Made by a program: the position numbers and the translations under genes
In this document: positions 1 through 8,411 of the stretch, in pieces
Layout of the letters: every line of letters starts with the position of its first letter
Position numbering within the stretch: the first letter of the stretch is position 1
Source of the DNA: Mycobacterium sp.
Lineage (GTDB): Bacteria > Actinomycetota > Actinomycetes > Mycobacteriales > Mycobacteriaceae
DNA length: 35,931 bases
Reading direction: 5' to 3'
Assembly (NCBI GenBank): GCA_031292695.1
Contig: JARLGS010000986.1
Span: forward strand, 1 to 35,931
The notes under the pieces: generated by a model
The model's input: the letters and a program-made list of their open reading frames with translations, nothing else
Told to the model about the DNA's origin: nothing
The model's database searches: none

Positions 1-891
1 GTCGCGATGATCCAGCGGGCGCGGCATGCCATCACCACCCGCGAGGCGTCGACGGTGATCTGCGTGTTCGCCGACGCACCGCTGGTAGCCGGCAAGGGGT
101 CGGGATCGGCGTACGCGCAAAGCGGCGGCAATGCCGGCGTCCGCGGCCTGGAGCGGGCGTCGGGCCTGCTCGGGTCGGTGCCGACCTACGCCCTGCTGGC
201 CCGGCGCTGGCTGCACGTCACCGGCAACAGTGCCGAGGACCTGTGCGCCGTCGCGACGACGGCGCGGCGGTGGGCCGAAGGCAACCCAGACGCGGTGCAC
301 CGCGAGCCACTGGATGAGGACGGATACCGGCGCAGCCCAATGATTTCCGAGCCGCTGCGGCGGCTGGACTGCGCGCGGCCGGTGAACGGGGCGGTGGCGA
401 TCGTGCTGACCGGCGAACCGGCGATCGGCACGTCGCGGCTGCGGGTGCGCGGCACCGGACGCGAGCATCCGGTGCGGCGTCGTCGTGCCGGCGCGGAGTC
501 GTGGTTCGGAGGCGGCCGCCGCGCCGTCGACGACGCGCTGGGCCAGGCCGGGATGAGCCGCGGTGACCTCGATGTCGCGCAGCTGTACGACCCGTTCACC
601 GTCGTGACATTGATCCTGCTCGACGAGTACCGGTTGACCGGCGAGGCCCCCGTCGGCGAGTTCGTCCGGGCCGGCCAGCTCGGCCCGCACGGTGCGCTGC
701 CGACCAACACCGGCGGCGGTCAACTGTCCGGCTTTTACCTGCAGGGTATGACGCCGCTGGCCGAGGCCGTGGTTCAGCTGCGAGGAACCGGTGGGGCGCG
801 TCAGGTTCCCGGCGCCATCACTGCGCTGGTCGGTGGGATCGGCGGCCGGATGGACCACCATGCTGCGTTGGTGCTGGAGCGGGCGGCGTGA
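1..891 (+). CDS. Ltp-type thiolase-fold protein (SCP-x/Ltp2-like), 5' partial
   Basis: The frame is open from the first base, so the N-terminus lies outside the window; about 296 residues remain. It is the C-terminal part of the thiolase superfamily, SCP-x/lipid-transfer branch. Near the end it has Y-D-P-F-T where degradative thiolases have NEAF or HDCF, and then GGGQLSGFYLQGMTPLAEAV where they have GGxxxxGHPxGATG. Loss of the His and retention of a Tyr in this loop resembles Ltp2, the steroid side-chain aldol lyase, so a retro-aldol or retro-Claisen C-C lyase is more likely than a classical thiolase. It overlaps the DUF35 gene by 4 bases (GTGA), the usual arrangement for Ltp/DUF35 complexes. 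Family confidence is high; the substrate is unknown. Confidence 0.85.
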   Translation, partial: VAMIQRARHAITTREASTVICVFADAPLVAGKGSGSAYAQSGGNAGVRGLERASGLLGSVPTYALLARRWLHVTGNSAEDLCAVATTARRWAEGNPDAVHREPLDEDGYRRSPMISEPLRRLDCARPVNGAVAIVLTGEPAIGTSRLRVRGTGREHPVRRRRAGAESWFGGGRRAVDDALGQAGMSRGDLDVAQLYDPFTVVTLILLDEYRLTGEAPVGEFVRAGQLGPHGALPTNTGGGQLSGFYLQGMTPLAEAVVQLRGTGGARQVPGAITALVGGIGGRMDHHAALVLERAA

Positions 892-1352
892 GCACCATGA
901 ACGTCATGTCCGACTGGCTGCTGGGCGCCGAGCTGGCGCCCGACGTGGACAACGATCCGCTGCGTCCGCTCTACGACGCGGCCGCCCGCGGCGAACTGGC
1001 GCTGCCGTTCTGCGCGTCGTGCAAGCTGACACTCGAGCTCGAGCAGTACGTGTGCGACGGGTGCGGCGGCCAGCAACGGGACTGGTGGGTGGTGGCCCCC
1101 GAGGGCGTCGTGCACTCTTCGACCGTCATGCACCGACGCGAGCCGGGTCTGGTCCTGACCGACGCTCCTTACCCGGTAGTCGACGTCGAACTTGCCAGCG
1201 GCCACCGGCTGATCATGACCACCTTGCACCCGGACCCGACCGCCCCCGCGATCGGTACCGCGGTACGGGTGGCCTTTCGACGGCTCGGCTTGGTCCACAT
1301 ACCCGCCGTGACAAACTCCGCCAACACCACCGGACCAGGAGAAACAGCGTGA
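888..1352 (+). CDS. DUF35 OB-fold protein with zinc ribbon, partner of the Ltp-like thiolase
   Basis: 154 residues, starting at a GTG that overlaps the thiolase stop. A rubredoxin-like zinc ribbon is intact: C42-x2-C45 and C56-x2-C59. An OB-fold follows (about residues 65-150), with the V-V-D-V-E-L-A-S-G-H-R core typical of DUF35. Known DUF35 proteins, such as the ChsH2 C-terminal domain, bind Ltp-type thiolase-fold lyases and are needed for their activity. The 4-base overlaps on both sides imply translational coupling with the thiolase and the Rieske alpha subunit. It is probably a non-catalytic or acyl-CoA-binding subunit of the lyase complex. No anomalies are seen. Confidence 0.87.
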   Translation: MSTMNVMSDWLLGAELAPDVDNDPLRPLYDAAARGELALPFCASCKLTLELEQYVCDGCGGQQRDWWVVAPEGVVHSSTVMHRREPGLVLTDAPYPVVDVELASGHRLIMTTLHPDPTAPAIGTAVRVAFRRLGLVHIPAVTNSANTTGPGETA

Positions 1353-2638
1353 CCACCATCGAACGACTCACCACGGCAGATGATTTCGACGTCTCGACAG
1401 TCGTGCGGCGCGACCGTGTGCACGGCTCGATCTACACGTCGCCGGAGATTTTCGCCCGCGAGATGGACACCATCTTCAAGAAGGGCTGGGTGTACGTCGC
1501 CCACGAGAGCGAAGTCAGCGAACGCGGCGACTACCTGACCCGGATGATCGGCCGCGAGCCTGTGGTGGTGGCACGCGGGAAGGACGATGTGGTGCGGGTG
1601 CTGCTGAACCGCTGCACGCATCGCGCTAATAAGCTGTGCATTGCCGAGAAGGGCAACGCCAACTCTTTCCGCTGCCCGTACCACGGCTGGACCTTCGCCA
1701 ATACCGGTGCGCTGTCGGGTGTTCCGATGCGCGAGGCCTACGGTGAGGCGTTTGCGCAGGTGCGCTCCGAACTGGCCCTGGCCGAGGCCCCACGGGTGGA
1801 TAGCTACGGCGGGTTCATCTTCGCGTCGCTGTCGCCCGAGGGCGTCACGCTGCGCGAGCATCTGGGCAAGGCGATCCACGCGATCGACCGCTTGCTCAAC
1901 CTGTCGCCCACCCGCTCGATCGACCTGCGCGCCAACTGGATGAAGCATCTGCATCACGCCAACTGGAAGATGGTGGTGGAGAACAATGTCGACGGCTATC
2001 ACGCGCTGTTCACCCACGCCTCGGTGTACGACGCGATTCGCCCCGCCAAGGTTTCGCACGTGCCCACCAAGGTCGACGTGCTGGTCCGCGACATCGGCGA
2101 CGGGCACTCCGAGATCGATTACAGCAACGAATACCGCAAGCTCGATGAGGAATTCGTCTGGTACGGCCGGATTCCGCGGGCCAAGCTCGACCAGTATGTC
2201 GGCGCGCTCGAGAGCGCCTATGGCCTCGAGCAGACGCACGCCGCGTTGGTGGTCGGCCCGCCGCACACGCTGATCTGGCCCAACCTGTTTCTGGCCGAGA
2301 TGAACGTGATGTTCGTCGAACCGCAGGCGGTCGACCGCACGGTCGCCTACACCACCGCCGTCCTCATCCCGGGCCAGGACAAGCTCAACGAGCGCACGCT
2401 GCGTCGTGCCGAGGGCGCGATGGGGCCTGCGGGCTTCCTGATCGCCGACGACGGTGAGATCGGCATGCGCAACCAGGCCGGCCTGGCCGCTGAAGAACCC
2501 GAGTGGCTGGTTCTGTCCCGCGGTGTCGACAGCGACGTCGCCGATGACACCGGCACCATAAATACCGACAAGAGCGCCGAGACACCCCAGCGTGGCTTCT
2601 ATGCCCAGTGGGCGGCTGTCGTCGGCGGAAAGGCCTGA
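1349..2638 (+). CDS. Rieske aromatic-ring-hydroxylating oxygenase, alpha (large) subunit
   Basis: 429 residues. GTG at 1349 was chosen because AGGAG lies at 1337-1341 and the start overlaps the DUF35 stop by 4 bases; longer readings in this frame run over the DUF35 gene. The Rieske [2Fe-2S] ligands are C89-x-H91 and C109-x2-H112 (CPYHGW). The mononuclear iron site has the expected D215-x2-H218-x4-H223 pattern (NNVDGYHALFTH), with a further Asp available near the C-terminus (IADDGEIGMRNQ). It would add O2 to a ring, or hydroxylate, using electrons from a ferredoxin/reductase that is not encoded in this window. Close linkage to a CoA ligase upstream in the pathway suggests a CoA-thioester substrate, as for IpfA. 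Confidence 0.92.
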   Translation: MTTIERLTTADDFDVSTVVRRDRVHGSIYTSPEIFAREMDTIFKKGWVYVAHESEVSERGDYLTRMIGREPVVVARGKDDVVRVLLNRCTHRANKLCIAEKGNANSFRCPYHGWTFANTGALSGVPMREAYGEAFAQVRSELALAEAPRVDSYGGFIFASLSPEGVTLREHLGKAIHAIDRLLNLSPTRSIDLRANWMKHLHHANWKMVVENNVDGYHALFTHASVYDAIRPAKVSHVPTKVDVLVRDIGDGHSEIDYSNEYRKLDEEFVWYGRIPRAKLDQYVGALESAYGLEQTHAALVVGPPHTLIWPNLFLAEMNVMFVEPQAVDRTVAYTTAVLIPGQDKLNERTLRRAEGAMGPAGFLIADDGEIGMRNQAGLAAEEPEWLVLSRGVDSDVADDTGTINTDKSAETPQRGFYAQWAAVVGGKA

Positions 2639-2643
2639 CTGCC

Positions 2644-3177
2644 ATGACTATCCAGACAGACATTGCTGACCGGTCTGCGATCATCTCGGCGGCGATGCGC
2701 CCAGTGCCCGATCCTGAGATCCTGTCCTTCCTGCACCTAGAGGCGCGGCTGGCCGATGAGGGCCGCTACTCGGAGTGGGAGGCGTTGTGGGCCGATGACG
2801 ACGACGTCCTCTACCGGGCGCCGATGCACCCCGATGACGAGCCCCGCACCACGCTGGCCTACATCAACGATAACCGCAGGCGCATCAAAAGCCGAGTGGC
2901 CCAGCTCAATACCGGCTACCGCCATTCGCAGGTCCCGCCCTCGGTGATGCGCCGGGTACTGTCCAACAGCGAGGTGGCCGACACCACCTCGGATACCGTG
3001 ACCGTCGAGTCCAATTTCGCTTTGTTCGAATACCGTTACCGGCAACGGTTCTGGGCCGGCCGGGTCAGTCACACTGTCCGTCGCACCGGCAAACCGGGCG
3101 AGCTGTGGCTGCTGCGCAAGATCGTCAACCTGATCGACGCCGGCGGCCCGGTCGACACACTGGCTTTCCTCATATGA
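2644..3177 (+). CDS. Ring-hydroxylating dioxygenase beta (small) subunit, NTF2-like fold
   Basis: 177 residues, ATG at 2644, five bases after the alpha-subunit stop. The pattern is that of the BphE/NahAd small-subunit family: an N-terminal helix (FLHLEARLADEGRYSEWEALW), an acidic strand segment (ADDDDVLYRAPM), and late strands with SNFALFEYRYRQRFWAGRVSHTVRR and LWLLRKIVNLIDA. The length is normal for the family. The fold is a cone-shaped alpha+beta barrel (SnoaL/NTF2) that forms alpha3beta3 hexamers and mainly stabilises the alpha subunit. An adjacent alpha/beta pair argues for a two-subunit dioxygenase, not a KshA-type alpha-only monooxygenase. Confidence 0.88.
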   Translation: MTIQTDIADRSAIISAAMRPVPDPEILSFLHLEARLADEGRYSEWEALWADDDDVLYRAPMHPDDEPRTTLAYINDNRRRIKSRVAQLNTGYRHSQVPPSVMRRVLSNSEVADTTSDTVTVESNFALFEYRYRQRFWAGRVSHTVRRTGKPGELWLLRKIVNLIDAGGPVDTLAFLI

Positions 3178-3184
3178 GAAGCAC

Positions 3185-4765
3185 GTGCTGGTAGGAGATA
3201 TCTCGGCCAACAACGCCCGCCGCTACCCGCACAAGCGGGCGCTGGTGGACGGCGACCGGGTGTACACCTGGTCGCAGGTCGATGATCGGGCGCGGCGGGT
3301 GGCCGGCCTGCTCCGGCACTGCGGCTTGTCGCCGGGCGACCGGGTGGCGGTGATTGCGCGCAATTGCATCGAATGGCCCGAGATTTCGTTCGGGCTGGCC
3401 AAGGCCGGACTGATCGCGGTGCCGGTGAACATCCGGTTGGCACCCGACGAGGTGGCCCACATTCTGGACGATTCGGGTGCGCGGGCCGCGATCGTGCACG
3501 CCGACCAGCATGACAAGTTCGCTCTCGAGCTCAACGACCTGATCGTCTCCACCATCGGGCCGGATTACGAGACCGCCCTGGCGGCAGCCGATCCGACCCG
3601 GCCGCGGCTGGACATCTCCCCCGATGACATCGCGGTCATCCTGTATACCAGCGGCACCACCGGCCGCGCCAAGGGCGTGATGAACACCCATCGGGGATTG
3701 CTCTATCAGGCCGCCGACACGAATCTGGTGACGGAGGCCAACCGGTCCGACGTAATGCTGGCGACCACACCGTTCTTCACCGCCGGCGGCATGGTGCGCA
3801 CCGTGTCGTGGCTTTATCTTGGCCAGACGATGGTGATTCACCAGGGGTTCGATCCGCAGGCCGTGATCGACGAGTTCGAACGCAGCAGAATCACGTTCAC
3901 GACGTTGATCCAGACGATGCTGCAACGGACGTTAGCGATCCTCGAGAACGGTCCGCCCCGCGACGTGTCGAGCCTGCGCCGGATCTCCTATGGCTCGGCC
4001 CCGGTACCGCCGGGACTCGCGCAAAAGGCGATGGATCTGCTGGGTTGCGACCTGCAGCAGCGCTACGGACTGACCGAGTGCGGAGGCCAGGCCACCATCC
4101 TGACCCCGCAAGACCACCGCTATATCGTCGCCGGCAAGACATCGACAGCCACCTCCTGCGGGCAGGAAACCCCGATGTGCTCAATTCGGATCGTCGACGG
4201 CGACGGCGGTGCCCTGCCGGCCGGGGAGATCGGCGAGATCGTGATCGAGAGTCCGGCGAATGCAATCGGGTACTGGAACCGCCCCGAACAGACAGCCGAG
4301 ACATTCCGGCCCGACGGCTTGCGGACCGGGGACCTCGGTTACCTCGACGCCGAGAACTATCTGCATATCACCGGCCGGAAAACGGACATGATCATCTCCG
4401 GCGGGTTCAACGTCTACCCTGCCGAGATCGAGCGGGTGATCGCCCACCACGACGGCGTTGAACTGGTCGCGGTGGTCGGTGTGCCGGATCACGAGTGGGG
4501 TGAGTCGCCCGTTGCAGTGGTGATTCCCAGAAAAAAGAAGGGCACCGCCGTCGACCTGGAAGGCCTGACCGCGGAACTGACGGTGCTGTGCCGGGCCGAA
4601 CTGGCCGGCTACAAGCAACCGCGCCGCTTCGAGTTTCGCGACGAGTTTCCGCTCGGACCGGCGGGCAAGATCCTGAAGCGAGAGATAGCTGACCAGGTTA
4701 TCGAAGCCAGCGGTGGGGATGGGGGAGCGTCCATGACATCGGGACCGAGTAAGGAGCGGCCGTGA
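3185..4765 (+). CDS. Acyl-/aryl-CoA ligase (ANL superfamily, FadD-like)
   Basis: 526 residues, GTG start seven bases after the beta-subunit gene. The ANL motifs are in order: the phosphate loop YTSGTTGRAKG (about residues 154-164), the A5 motif Q-R-Y-G-L-T-E-C (about 295), the A7 motif R-T-G-D-L-G-Y (about 380), the hinge G-R-K-T-D-M-I-I-S-G-G-F-N-V-Y-P, and the C-terminal catalytic lysine in G-P-A-G-K-I-L-K-R. It activates a carboxylate via an acyl-adenylate to the CoA thioester. Operon position makes it the natural entry enzyme for the dioxygenase and lyase encoded just upstream; IpfF plays this part in ibuprofen catabolism. The stop overlaps the next start by four bases. The substrate is unknown. 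Confidence 0.9.
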   Translation: MLVGDISANNARRYPHKRALVDGDRVYTWSQVDDRARRVAGLLRHCGLSPGDRVAVIARNCIEWPEISFGLAKAGLIAVPVNIRLAPDEVAHILDDSGARAAIVHADQHDKFALELNDLIVSTIGPDYETALAAADPTRPRLDISPDDIAVILYTSGTTGRAKGVMNTHRGLLYQAADTNLVTEANRSDVMLATTPFFTAGGMVRTVSWLYLGQTMVIHQGFDPQAVIDEFERSRITFTTLIQTMLQRTLAILENGPPRDVSSLRRISYGSAPVPPGLAQKAMDLLGCDLQQRYGLTECGGQATILTPQDHRYIVAGKTSTATSCGQETPMCSIRIVDGDGGALPAGEIGEIVIESPANAIGYWNRPEQTAETFRPDGLRTGDLGYLDAENYLHITGRKTDMIISGGFNVYPAEIERVIAHHDGVELVAVVGVPDHEWGESPVAVVIPRKKKGTAVDLEGLTAELTVLCRAELAGYKQPRRFEFRDEFPLGPAGKILKREIADQVIEASGGDGGASMTSGPSKERP

Positions 4766-5550
4766 CCGATCTGGATAACCCGACCACCATCGAGTTCGAG
4801 GTCACCGATCACGTGGCGACGGTGACGCTGAACCGTCCTGACCAGTTGAACAGCTTCAACGAGCAGATGGCCACCGAGCTCACCGCGGCCTGGCGGCGGG
4901 TCCGCGATGATGATGATATTTTCGTCGCGGTCGTGCGCGCAAATGGTGAGCGGGCGTTCTGTACCGGTATCGACGTGTCCAGGGGCGCGTGGTGGTATCA
5001 CCTGCCGGTCTTCAATCAGGAAGATCCCGGCGCCCGCCTTGGGCCGAAGGCAAACCTGGTATGGAAGCCGGTGATCGCCGCGCTGCACGGCATGGTGGCC
5101 GGAGGCGCGATGTACTTCGTCAATGAATGCGACTTCGCGATCTGCTCCGAGAGCGCGACGTTCTTCGATCCGCATGTCAACTCGGGCGCGGTGTCGGCAC
5201 TGGAGCCGATGGGAATGCTGTCCCTCGGTGTGCCCTACGGCGAGGTGATGCGCTGGGCGCTGCTGGGCAGCGAGGAACGGCTGACCGCGCAGACCGCGCA
5301 GCGGATCGGTTTGGTCACCGAAATCGTGCCCGATGACCAGTTGCGTGCGCGTGCCGGCGAATTGGCCGGCGAGATCGCGGCCCGGCGACCCCTGGCCATC
5401 CAGGGCACCGTGCGCGCCATGTGGGAGGCGCGGGACCTGTCGCCGAGCCTGCGCCAGCGGCACGGCCTGTCCTACACCCAGATTGGCAACCCCAGGGGCG
5501 ACGAGCGGACCGACTCACGGACCAACAAGCGCACGCCACGCTTTCGGTGA
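4762..5550 (+). CDS. Enoyl-CoA hydratase/isomerase (crotonase) family protein
   Basis: 262 residues. GTG start with AAGGAG at 4751-4756, overlapping the ligase stop. The crotonase fold is clear: N-terminal V-A-T-V-T-L-N-R-P, the oxyanion-hole segments A-F-C-T-G-I-D (about residues 70-76) and H-G-M-V-A-G-G-A-M (about 111-119), then the long middle region. The usual catalytic Glu/Asp segment (PExG or PDxG) reads less canonically here (SGAVSALEPMGML), so hydratase activity is not certain; isomerase, hydrolase or ring-cleaving crotonase chemistry is equally possible. The hydrophilic Arg/Thr-rich C-terminus is unlike the usual FxEKR tail. It lies within the region A operon. Confidence 0.85.
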   Translation: MTDLDNPTTIEFEVTDHVATVTLNRPDQLNSFNEQMATELTAAWRRVRDDDDIFVAVVRANGERAFCTGIDVSRGAWWYHLPVFNQEDPGARLGPKANLVWKPVIAALHGMVAGGAMYFVNECDFAICSESATFFDPHVNSGAVSALEPMGMLSLGVPYGEVMRWALLGSEERLTAQTAQRIGLVTEIVPDDQLRARAGELAGEIAARRPLAIQGTVRAMWEARDLSPSLRQRHGLSYTQIGNPRGDERTDSRTNKRTPRFR

Positions 5551-5576
5551 CCTGATTTCGCTGACCTGGAGGAACC

Positions 5577-7067
5577 ATGACTGACGCGGCGATCGATCGG
5601 TTGACCGAGTTCGAGCTGCTCATCGGGGGCGAGCAGGTGGCGGCCGCCTCGGATGCGACCTACGACAGCGTGGACCCGTTCACCGGCAAGCCCTGGGCCC
5701 GGGTGCCCGACGGTGAGGCCGTCGACGTCGACCTCGCGGTGGCAGCGGCCCGGGCTGCTCTGGAGAGTACGTGGGGGCAGCTGACCCCCACCGCTCGCGG
5801 CAGACTCATCTACCGGCTCGGCGAGGTCATCGCACGCGAAGCCGAGACCCTGGCGGACCTGGAAGTGCGGGACGGCGGAAAGCTGCTGCGAGAGATGGTC
5901 GGTCAGATGCGCTCGCTGCCCGACTATTACTTCTACTACGCCGGGATGGCGGACAAGCTACAGGGCGAGGTGGTGCCCACCGACAAGCCGAACTACTTCG
6001 TCTACACCCGCCACGAGCCGGTCGGGGTGGTCGGGGCGATCACGCCCTGGAATTCGCCGCTGCTGCTGCTGACCTGGAAGCTGGCCGCCGGACTCGCCGC
6101 GGGCTGCACGTTCGTGGTCAAACCCAGCGACCACACCCCGACGTCGACGCTGGCGTTCGCGAAGCTGTTCGCCGAGGCGGGTTTCCCGCCCGGCGTGATC
6201 AACGTCGTCACCGGCTGGGGGCCGCGGACCGGCGCGGCACTGGCATCGCATCCGGGGGTCGACAAGATCGCATTCACCGGCTCGACTTCCACCGGAATCC
6301 AGGTGGGCAAGGCCGCGATCGCGAACATGACCCGGTTCAGCCTGGAACTCGGCGGGAAGTCCGCTCAGGTGGTGTTTCCCGACGCCGACCTCGACGCGGC
6401 GGCCAACGGTGTGATCGCCGGCGTCTTCGCGGCCACCGGTCAGACGTGTCTGGCCGGATCACGGCTGTTGGTCCACCAGGACGTCGCCGACGCGCTGGTG
6501 GACAAGATCGTCGCCCGTGCGGCCACCATCAAGCTGGGTGACCCGAAGGATCCGGCGACCGAAATGGGGCCCGTGTCCAATGAACCGCAATACCAAAAGG
6601 TGTTGTCTCACTTCGCCGCCGCCCGGGAGGAGGGCGCGACGATCATGTACGGCGGTGAACCGGCAGACGACCTCGGCGGGCTGTTCGTCAAGCCGACCGT
6701 GCTTACCGACGTCAACCCATCAATGCGGGCGGTAACCGAAGAGATCTTCGGGCCCGTGCTGACGGTGATGACCTTCCGCGACGAGGATGAGGCCGTCGCC
6801 GCGGCGAACGCCACCAAGTTCGGCCTGGCCAGCTCCGTGTGGACCAAAAACATCCACCGGGCACACCGGGTAGCGGCCAAACTGCGGGCGGGAACCGTAT
6901 GGGTCAACGCGTATCGCGTTGTAGGCCCGCATGTTCCGTTCGGCGGTATGGGCTACAGCGGCATCGGCCGGGAGAACGGCATCGACGCCGTGAAGGACTT
7001 CACCGAGACCAAGGCGGTGTGGGTGGAGTTGTCCGGCGCTACCCGTGACCCATTCACGCTCGGCTGA
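5577..7067 (+). CDS. NAD(P)+-dependent aldehyde dehydrogenase
   Basis: 496 residues, ATG preceded by GGAGG six bases upstream. Full-length ALDH: the Asn segment I-T-P-W-N-S-P, cofactor motif A-F-T-G-S-T-S-T-G, general base Glu257 in LELGGKS, nucleophile Cys291 in GQTCLAGSRL, and E-E-I-F-G-P-V near the C-terminus. The 34-residue E-to-C spacing is standard. It oxidises an aldehyde to the acid in the cytoplasm; in this operon it could act on an aldehyde released by the thiolase/DUF35 lyase (inference). It sits 26 bases after the crotonase and is probably co-transcribed with it. No anomalies are seen. Confidence 0.92.
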   Translation: MTDAAIDRLTEFELLIGGEQVAAASDATYDSVDPFTGKPWARVPDGEAVDVDLAVAAARAALESTWGQLTPTARGRLIYRLGEVIAREAETLADLEVRDGGKLLREMVGQMRSLPDYYFYYAGMADKLQGEVVPTDKPNYFVYTRHEPVGVVGAITPWNSPLLLLTWKLAAGLAAGCTFVVKPSDHTPTSTLAFAKLFAEAGFPPGVINVVTGWGPRTGAALASHPGVDKIAFTGSTSTGIQVGKAAIANMTRFSLELGGKSAQVVFPDADLDAAANGVIAGVFAATGQTCLAGSRLLVHQDVADALVDKIVARAATIKLGDPKDPATEMGPVSNEPQYQKVLSHFAAAREEGATIMYGGEPADDLGGLFVKPTVLTDVNPSMRAVTEEIFGPVLTVMTFRDEDEAVAAANATKFGLASSVWTKNIHRAHRVAAKLRAGTVWVNAYRVVGPHVPFGGMGYSGIGRENGIDAVKDFTETKAVWVELSGATRDPFTLG

Positions 7068-7090
7068 GGTGGCCGACACTGCTTTCCACC

Positions 7091-7143
7091 AAGGAGATAT
7101 ACGCATGACACCCGGATTTGCCCCCGTCACCGGCAGGATCTGA
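7091..7143 (+). other. Strong Shine-Dalgarno plus 12-codon ORF just upstream of the acyl-CoA dehydrogenase
   Basis: AAGGAGATAT at 7091-7100 is followed by ATG at 7105 and an ORF reading MTPGFAPVTGRI, with its stop at 7141-7143. The stop is followed after one base by the GTG (7145) used for the acyl-CoA dehydrogenase. There are two readings. It may be a leader peptide coupled to the downstream gene by termination and re-initiation. Or a one-base insertion in the TTT at 7117-7119 may have put the true ATG out of frame: with one T fewer, translation from 7105 runs straight into the dehydrogenase (MTPGLPPSPAGSDVSAIP...). Confidence 0.45.
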
Positions 7144-7144
7144 T

Positions 7145-8317
7145 GTGTCCGCAATTCCGGCGGGCGCGAGCGGGGCCTGGGAGTTGCCCGACGAACTGCT
7201 AATGCTACGTGACACGGTCCGGCGGTTCATGCACAGCCACGTGCATCCACTCGAGGACGAGCTCGAACACGACGCCAACGGTCTACCGCGCGAACAGCTC
7301 GTCGAGTTGCAGGCCAAGGCGCGTGAGATCGGCCTGTGGGCGCTGCAGACACCTGAGGAATTCGGCGGCGCCGGTCTCAGCGTGCTGGGCCAGGTGGTGG
7401 TGGCCGAGGAAGCAGCGAAATGCAGGATGGGGGCATTCTTTCCGGCACTCGGTGCGTTCGGCGGCAACCCACCGAACGTCATGTTCAAGGCGTCACCCGA
7501 GCAGTTCGAAAAGTATGGGGGTCCGATCATCGAGGGCACCATGAGCAAGGCCTACACCGCGATCACCGAAGCGTCGGGCGGATCGGACCCCGCACGAGCC
7601 ATTCGGCTCAAAGCCGTTCGCGCCGGGTCGGAATACGTGCTCAACGGGTCGAAAATGTGGATATCGCACGCGCCCGGCGCCGACTGGGGCGTCGTCTACG
7701 CCCGAACCGGGGCGGGCCGCACCGGCATCTCAGCGTTCATCGTCGAGAAGGACACCCCCGGCCTCACCTTCAGCCGCATCCCGGTGATGGCGTCTTTTGC
7801 CCCCTACGAGCTGTGCTTCGACGACGTCCGGATCCCGGCCGCCCAGCTGATCGGCGAAGAGGGGCAAGGGCTTTCACTGGCCAGCGATTTCCTCATCCAC
7901 GGCCGTATCATCTACGCCGCCGGCCCGATCGGCATCGCCCAGACCGCGCTGGACATGGCGTGCCGGTGGGCCAAAGACCGCGACGTTTTCGGCGGCAAGC
8001 TCGCCGATAAGCAGGGGATCCGGTGGATGCTGGCCGACAGCGAGGTCCAGCTGCGCGCCGCCCGGCTACTGACCTACCAAGCGGCGTGCAACGCCGACCT
8101 GGGCCGAAACGTCGCCGTGGATGCCTCAGCGGCCAAGTTGTGCGCCACCGAAGCGGCCTACCAGGTCCTGGACCGCTGCATGCAGATTCACGGCGCGCTG
8201 GGACTGTCCGACGAACTACCGCTGGAGCGCTGGTTTCGTGATCTACGCGTCAAACGGCTCGGCGAAGGCGCGACCGAGGTCCAGCGTGACGTCGTCGCTC
8301 GCGCGCTGCTGCGATGA
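7145..8317 (+). CDS. Acyl-CoA dehydrogenase (FadE-type flavoprotein)
   Basis: 390 residues from GTG 7145; a TTG at 7118 is in frame but has no good ribosome-binding site. The domain order is N-terminal helical (about 15-125), middle beta (Y-T-A-I-T-E-A-S-G-G-S-D-P, then I-S-A-F-I-V-E-K) and C-terminal helical, with the FAD-contact segment C-M-Q-I-H-G-A-L-G-L. Glu374 in G-E-G-A-T-E-V is at the MCAD catalytic-base position. It dehydrogenates an acyl-CoA at C-alpha/C-beta, with electrons passing to ETF. It is the last gene of region A and ends convergent with an SDR, with hairpins between them. The N-terminus is uncertain because of a possible upstream frameshift. Confidence 0.88.
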   Translation: MSAIPAGASGAWELPDELLMLRDTVRRFMHSHVHPLEDELEHDANGLPREQLVELQAKAREIGLWALQTPEEFGGAGLSVLGQVVVAEEAAKCRMGAFFPALGAFGGNPPNVMFKASPEQFEKYGGPIIEGTMSKAYTAITEASGGSDPARAIRLKAVRAGSEYVLNGSKMWISHAPGADWGVVYARTGAGRTGISAFIVEKDTPGLTFSRIPVMASFAPYELCFDDVRIPAAQLIGEEGQGLSLASDFLIHGRIIYAAGPIGIAQTALDMACRWAKDRDVFGGKLADKQGIRWMLADSEVQLRAARLLTYQAACNADLGRNVAVDASAAKLCATEAAYQVLDRCMQIHGALGLSDELPLERWFRDLRVKRLGEGATEVQRDVVARALLR

Positions 8318-8345
8318 GGTGCGGCTGCCAGGGGTCAGGTGGATC

Positions 8346-8376
8346 ACCGCCGAAACGGCGGTCGACGTTTCGACCG
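8346..8376. terminator. Overlapping hairpins between convergent genes
   Basis: Two perfect 7-bp stems overlap: ACCGCCG-AAA-CGGCGGT at 8346-8362 and CGGTCGA-CGTT-TCGACCG at 8359-8376. They share bases, so they are mutually exclusive folds. They lie in the 94-base gap between the stops of the acyl-CoA dehydrogenase (+) and the SDR (-), where a bidirectional terminator is expected. There is no T-run, which is common for mycobacterial terminators. Confidence 0.5.
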
Positions 8377-8411
8377 CTGTGCGCGCTGACCGTCGACCGG
8401 CGGGCGCCCCG

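Noticed and set aside
1169..2266. Long minus-strand reading frame (365 codons) opposite the Rieske alpha subunit
   Set aside because: It lies antisense to a gene with complete Rieske and iron-site motifs; the composition is the His/Val/Arg-rich pattern of a GC-rich shadow frame.
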